Source of the DNA: Adineta vaga
Lineage: Eukaryota; Rotifera
DNA: 64,000 bases
NCBI GenBank assembly: GCA_021613535.1
Contig: CP075497.1
Span: 13,020,001-13,084,000 of the forward strand
Reading direction: 5' to 3'
Shown piece after piece: positions 58,666-64,000 of this stretch. The position numbers were made by a program, and so were the translations under genes. Every line of letters starts with the position of its first letter. Position 1 is the first letter of the stretch. The notes beneath the pieces were generated by a model, which had not been told where the DNA came from, searched no databases, and saw nothing but the letters and a program-made list of their open reading frames with translations.

Positions 58666-59090
58666 CAACTGAGTCTTGTGTTCTATACGAACATGGAGAA
58701 AAATTGGAAATATAGTGCATGGTAGTGTTTTTATCAATTTCCATCGATTGACAAAACTATGGAGTTCTAACTTTGTCATTTTTAATTAATAAGCAGGTGA
58801 AATAATCTGCGAAAGTTTCATACAGTTTGCTTTTTTTAAATGCGAGAACATATGAAACACTCTGTATCTATATGTGTCATTTGAATCTATATGCACACTC
58901 AATACTTTTTCCTACCTATTTTTCTTATTGCATTCGTAAGCCATCTTCATAATATAACGACGTGTTTTTATACGAGACGTACGCTATCGTACTTTAGTTA
59001 CGTATGTGACGCACTTTCACCTTTTCATTGCACAACGCATTATGTGGTTGATAAAGAGATATATAAAGCATTTTTCCTCTCATTCTGATC
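58666..59090. other. Upstream region of the reductase gene, no gene seen
   Basis: About 425 bases of AT-rich DNA without repeats. It contains a TATATAAAG at 59060-59068, about 25 bases before the ATG. Confidence 0.4.
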
Positions 59091-60110
59091 ATGAATATGT
59101 CATCAAGTAAAGAACGTGTGTTTGTGACTGCAGCAACTGGAAACATCGGCATTGGTGTTGTTCGTGGTCTCATCAAAAAAGGAATCGACACGACAGCGTA
59201 TGTAAGAGACGAACAGAAAGCCAAAGATCTATTCAAAGATGAGCTTAAGAGTGGTCATCTCAAGTTTGTTGTTGGTACCTATGAGTCTATCGATGTATTT
59301 ACAAAAGCAGTTCAAGGACATACTCGTCTCTTTCTTCTTGTTGCTGCTGATGCTGGAAGTAAACCAACATTGATGAGTCAGATCAAAGGAACTTTTGGCA
59401 AAATCGCTTTCGAGCAAGGTGTTCATCAAATTGTCGATCTCTCTTCAGCTTTTGTTAGCAGTTTTGGTAAGAAAGGCATCATTGGGTATATGCATACGAT
59501 AGCTGAAGAAAAGCTGTGGACACTTGCTGATGAAAATCCGGAGCAACGTTCACTTGTTGTACTTCGCCCTGGAGCGTTCATGTCCAATCAGTTTAGGAGC
59601 GATGTTCATCATATCAAACACTCAAAAAAAATTGTCTCTTGTGGATCGTCTTCGTCGACAGTCACTTGGATCGATACAAAAGGTGAGTAGAAAAGAAGTG
59701 AAAAAAAAATGTTGCATGTCGTTTGAACTCTAGCATGAGATATATTTACATGTTTTCTTTTTTCGTTGATAGATATCTCTGAATGTGCTGTGGTCGTTTT
59801 AAGTGAACCAGTAGAAAAACATGATCGTAATGTCTACGAAATGGGCGGTGAAAGCTTAACTGAAGAACAACGAGCAGCTGTTTTTTCCAAAGTACTGGGT
59901 AAACCTATCAAATGTGAACAACAATCGATAGAAGACTTCTACAAGGCACTTATTGGTTTCGGCATGTCTCATTCATTTGCATACAATTTTGTACTGATGA
60001 CTTCGAAACACATTTGCGAGACTACCACTCCACAAATAGCTATTATTATTGGTCGACCATTACGTACACTCGAAGACTGGCTAAAAGAGAACGTCAAAGC
60101 ATTTGAATAG
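59091..60110 (+). CDS. NmrA-like NAD(P)-binding reductase (atypical SDR)
   Basis: Exons 59091-59682 and 59773-60110 join in phase (309 residues). The N-terminus has the Rossmann motif VFVTAATGNIGIGVVRGL (GxxGxG) followed by the second-strand AYVRDEQKAKDL with an arginine that usually favours NADPH. LFLLVAAD, IVDLSSAFV and LRPGAFMSNQ are typical blocks of NmrA/quinone-oxidoreductase-2-type proteins. These bind NAD(P) and act as redox sensors or reductases, mostly in bacteria and fungi. A single 90-base intron shows that the gene is spliced in the host. Another ATG two codons later is an alternative start. Confidence 0.85.
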
Positions 60111-62040
60111 AAAACTTTTATAACATTGTATTAATGACATAGTATTCTTTTTATTTCTATAAAAATAAAATTCCAATTGCATGCTTACATTGATTGCCTA
60201 GCAGGCAGTTTTGACATTTATTTCATCGATATGATATGCACTCCCTTTCAGGTCGCGTTGCACAAAAATAGTAAAATATGAATTCTGGACTTCAGTTTGG
60301 CTGACGTCAATTCTGATTCACTTCAGACGATCATATTTTAAATAACTTAATGTATTCTTAATATTCATTTTTTTCGATCAGTTATTCTATTATCAGGAGT
60401 TTAAACAAAATGGAGTCCAGCAGCTACCGGGAATTATTTTTTTGAGATTTATTCGGATTTATTAAAAATGCTCTATACATTTTGAAATAAATTCCACAGA
60501 ACCTCGCAAGTGATGATATCACGAAATCTTGGCACAGTTAACAAAGTCTTCATAAATAAATAATTTCTTTGAAGTAGTTTAACGTTAGCAGAGTTATAAT
60601 TTCACCAATCGTGCGAAGAGTTCTTAACCAAAATACATGTCATAATATGGATTTTGTGAAAGAATTGATGCAATTCTCTAAAAGAATTAATTGACCCTCT
60701 TTTATGAAAAAATCCAAACAGAAAATTTACAGATATAATCTTTCTCAGCAGCTTCCAGGACTTATTTTTATGGGATTTATTAGGATTTTATAATCAATCT
60801 CTACGTTTATCAGGATAAGTCTCACATCATTTCTCTCTCCATACATACATCCCAGAATGTGGGTGCATTGAAGTATTGATTTCATCCCGTTCCTCCTGTA
60901 ATATACATGCATACCTACAGTATGGGTGTGCGGAAATATTGACTCAATTAATAAATCCTAATAAGTCCTGTAGACAAATAAATCACAAAAAAATAAGTCC
61001 CAGTAGCCCCTCGCGACGTGTTCACTGAAATTCGTGTATGAGTGTACGTAAGAAGAACTCATCTTCATTTGAATAGCTTCATGGGCTCTGATCGTTTTGC
61101 ACAACTTTCTTTTCTATTTCATGATAAATCACTTTTTATATCTGCAGTTTTCTCAAGTATTCAAAACATTTTTTGTCTTGAAAAATAAATGACTAATTCT
61201 ACTAGTCTAAAGACGTCCTTTGTGTTTACATGAAGCATAACAAGAATAGGCTAGAACTGTTTGCATCTGAATGAAGTCCACCTTCGGTAAAATCCTATCT
61301 ATAAGTCTACACGTGACATCCAACTTGAATTTTGTTATTAGCCTAATAATATTGGAAATCGAATGTACTTACGTGATAAAAGATGTTGGGATATACGAGT
61401 TGTTTTTGTATGCTCGAAATTTATTTTGCTGCGTATTTATCGTTAATGGAACTAGTGGATTTTTTTTGTCCAACTTTCTAACACGCTGCAAGTGATGTCA
61501 CGTACTACGAATGTGAGATGAATCCATCTATATGCTTGTTATGTTTATTTTTGTACATAGACATTTTCTTAAGTAAAACTATTTCTTTCTCTCTTTCTTT
61601 CTATCAGCCATTCTTTCTTCGTATTACTCTCGTTCTTTTTTCTTTTTTCTTTTCGCTGTTGAATCTAATTCCTCAGGTGTATTCGAAGTGTATTAAAATG
61701 TATCTTTAATATTTCATCCTTTTCATGATCTTGCATATAAACAATAGTGTAATATTCGTAACGTGAATTCAACTATTCAAATATTCAAGTATTACACATA
61801 TAAAAAATTTCATACAATCGTATATAATTCTTCTCCATAGTTATCGTTTATGTTAGACCGTTCCAGATGTTGATATTCTGGAAAAACTAGATCTATTTCA
61901 CCGAAATTCTTTCCAATTAGACCTGTCATATACATACTCATATGGATAAAATTTCTCAATCTATTTCTATATACTACTGTAATAAAAAAATATTTATTAG
62001 TTTTTTTTAAATCAACTATCGTCTAACTATATTTCTATCT
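60111..62040. other. Long intergenic region with an unclassified repeat
   Basis: No coding domain was found. A motif of the form GCTACTGGGACTTATTTTTT, with GATTTATTAGGATTTATTAA downstream, occurs at about 60418-60465 and 60741-60795, and inverted at 60947-61012. The outer two may be the ends of a 600-base element. A pyrimidine tract lies at 61580-61660. Confidence 0.45.
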
Positions 62041-62044
62041 AAAT

Positions 62045-63270
62045 ATATCATGACTGCATACTCATATATAAAGAAAAGTATAGATCCCTATATCACTGTA
62101 TAGTGTCAAACGATATTATAAAAATATAAATTTGTACGACAGAAGTAATTTTATTAATGATTTTCTTTTCTCATACGATGCTATAAAACAATACTCGTTC
62201 GAACAAAACGAGTAAATTATCACATAACTATATCACTTGGGTGACCACAAAAAAAAGATATGTGAATTAAAATAATAAACTTCTGTATGATTACATTCTC
62301 TTCAATAATACTATAAAGAACATTCATTTATCTTAAATAAGTAAAACCTCATGCGATTATATTCTGCTCGTAAATAGCATAAAAGTAGTTCATTCGCATC
62401 AAATGAATAAACTTTCATAACATTATACTCTATTCGAGAATGGCATAAAAATAATTCATTGTGACGGATTCCATAAATTGCCACATGAATATATTCTTCT
62501 TGCAGATACTATAAGACAATTCACTTAAATAAGCTAAACAAAGTTTTATATACTTATATTCTCTTCAACACCAGTATAGAAGAAATATTTACTTAAAAAA
62601 AATAAATCAAAATTCATTTTACCATGTTCTTTTCATCAATAATAAAAATACTTTGTTTACATGAAATAAATACACTTCCACATCATTATGTTCTTTCCAA
62701 ACGTACCATATAATAATCCACATCAGTATGAACAAAATAAAATCCTGAATTATTATATTATCTCTGACGGTGCTGCAAAGAAAACCCGTTTCAATAATGA
62801 ATAACATTACAAACGAATGTATTGTCCTCGAAGACGCTATTAAAACATTTATTTAAAGTAAATACAAAACTTCCATATTATCAAATTCTCTCCAACCACA
62901 ACCTACAAAAATATCCATTTAAATGGAATAAATACAACTTCGTATTATCATCTTCTATCGATGAATACCATCAAATAATGCTTATCAATAACAAGTAAAT
63001 GAAAGGAAATATCATCGCATCGTATCCAACGATACTACGGGAAACAAAACCGTTTGAGTGCAGAAAATAAAGTTTGGTACAATAAAATCAACTTTTCCAA
63101 TAGCGTACAACTATTAATTTTAATCCAATAACTAATATTTTCTCCAACTATACTCTCTCCAACGACTCTAGAAAAGAAGCATTATTCGAACTCAATAAAG
63201 AAACCTAAGACAAAACTTCAATACTATCAACCTTCTGCATCATACTACTGAAATACTTATTCCAAATCAT
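62045..63270. repeat. Degenerate tandem array, period about 66 bases
   Basis: A loose consensus (TATATTCTCTTCGA, then ACTATAAAA, then ATTCATT, then AAATAAATA) recurs with its ACTATAAA-like core at about 62111, 62177, 62243, 62306, 62374, 62440, 62505, 62570, 62638, 62701, 62769, 62832, 62899, 62963 and 63029, with weaker copies to about 63233. Spacing is 63-68 bases. The units are highly diverged and AT-rich. Confidence 0.75.
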
Positions 63271-64000
63271 TATATGTAAACATATCATTCGAACTATACC
63301 AATTTCAAGGTAGATTACTCCCATAACGTATGAAACAACATCTATACAACAAATGCAAGTTATCGATTTCGTCAGCACATTTGATCTTACACTCAAATAA
63401 CCGATTCATATTCCACGCACTGTTTAACAAATACGGAAAAAGTGAGGGATCTATGTATCCACTGATGCATGTTTCGCCCTACCCCACACTGAGCGATATG
63501 AATAGTTGAATTCAAGTTTCAAGTATTACACATGTGCATATGGAGAGAAAAAATATGTGTTTGAATATAAGAAGCATTCTTTTTCAAACTATATCTGAAA
63601 AACCCAATCCGTAGTCAAATCGTTAAAATTTTTGTGAAACCAATCGATTTTCTGTATGAATTGCTTTTAGCCATTTCGGTTTATCTCCAGCTGTCATTTT
63701 GATTCATCTAACAGGATTTTTCTATGAATCAGTTTAATTGAAGAAACAAAAACAAATAATATTATGTGCGGAATAGGGTGTGGGTGAAGATGTCCTATAT
63801 TGACTCACACTCACCCTTGATGTGCCGTTCTGTGACGGAATGTCATGGCCACTGTCAATAGATCAATATGAGTTAGACTCTGGATGCAGTCCTACATGTT
63901 TCATGTTGAAAAGTAGATATTTTTCTGTAAAGCCTTCAGTAATATCCCCAAAAATGTCCGTTCGAATGTTACAAATATATTACATTAATATATTCGTTTG
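63271..64000. other. End of window, no gene seen
   Basis: AT-rich sequence after the 66-base array. It contains one telomere-like hairpin at 63774-63822 and no coding signal. Confidence 0.5.
63774..63822. repeat. Telomere-like hairpin repeat 16
   Basis: ATAGGGTGTGGGTGAAGATG and GACTCACACTCACCCTTGAT with a TCCTATATT loop. Confidence 0.7.

Overview
The window looks like nuclear DNA of a bdelloid rotifer (an Adineta/Rotaria-type animal). The evidence is indirect but consistent: AT-rich sequence, short GT-AG introns of about 45-80 bases, lineage-style genes that join an arginine-type ADP-ribosyltransferase (ART) domain to kinesin-light-chain-type TPR arrays, LRR and NHL relics, many remains of DNA transposons and retroelements, and short GGGTGTGGG motifs. 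As I recall, the telomere repeat reported for bdelloids is TGTGGG. No rRNA, tRNA or CRISPR was recognised.

Layout. 0-4.4 kb: a decayed TPR array, an NHL-repeat relic and a rhodopsin-type GPCR. 4.4-13 kb: a pepsin-like protease with eight exons, then two F-box genes with the same exon structure, separated by an LRR relic and a retroelement fragment truncated at both ends between telomere-like hairpins. 13-27.4 kb: a broken membrane-protein gene, three ART-TPR genes (9, 13 and about 6 TPRs), and a head-to-head pair of multi-exon genes sharing an N-terminal motif. 27.4-38 kb: a Tc1/mariner relic, a sterol C24-methyltransferase-family gene, a large seven-helix membrane protein, a sigma-type GST and a small membrane-anchored protein. 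38.9-47 kb: a VWA7-like protein and a gene that appears to splice three consecutive two-helix channel-like units into one polypeptide. 50-54.5 kb: a ceramide synthase whose fifth intron holds a 3-kb hAT-type transposon with two nested MITEs. 55-64 kb: more MITEs, a small zinc-finger gene, an NmrA-like reductase and a degenerate satellite of about 66 bp.

Three observations stand out. First, about 18 short imperfect palindromes with telomere-like arms are scattered through the window, including in all four convergent intergenic gaps. Second, the ART-TPR genes share an N-terminal alpha/beta domain, an ART core that keeps its R-S-E residues, and a variable number of TPRs, an architecture like a sensor-effector protein. 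Third, the three-unit channel-like gene would be a covalent trimer if the splicing is right. The genes do not form an operon-like pathway; neighbours are mostly unrelated except for local duplications.

For spliced genes the start and end given are the outer coding limits, and exon limits are in the evidence. All exon limits are my own splice readings checked for phase, without transcript support.
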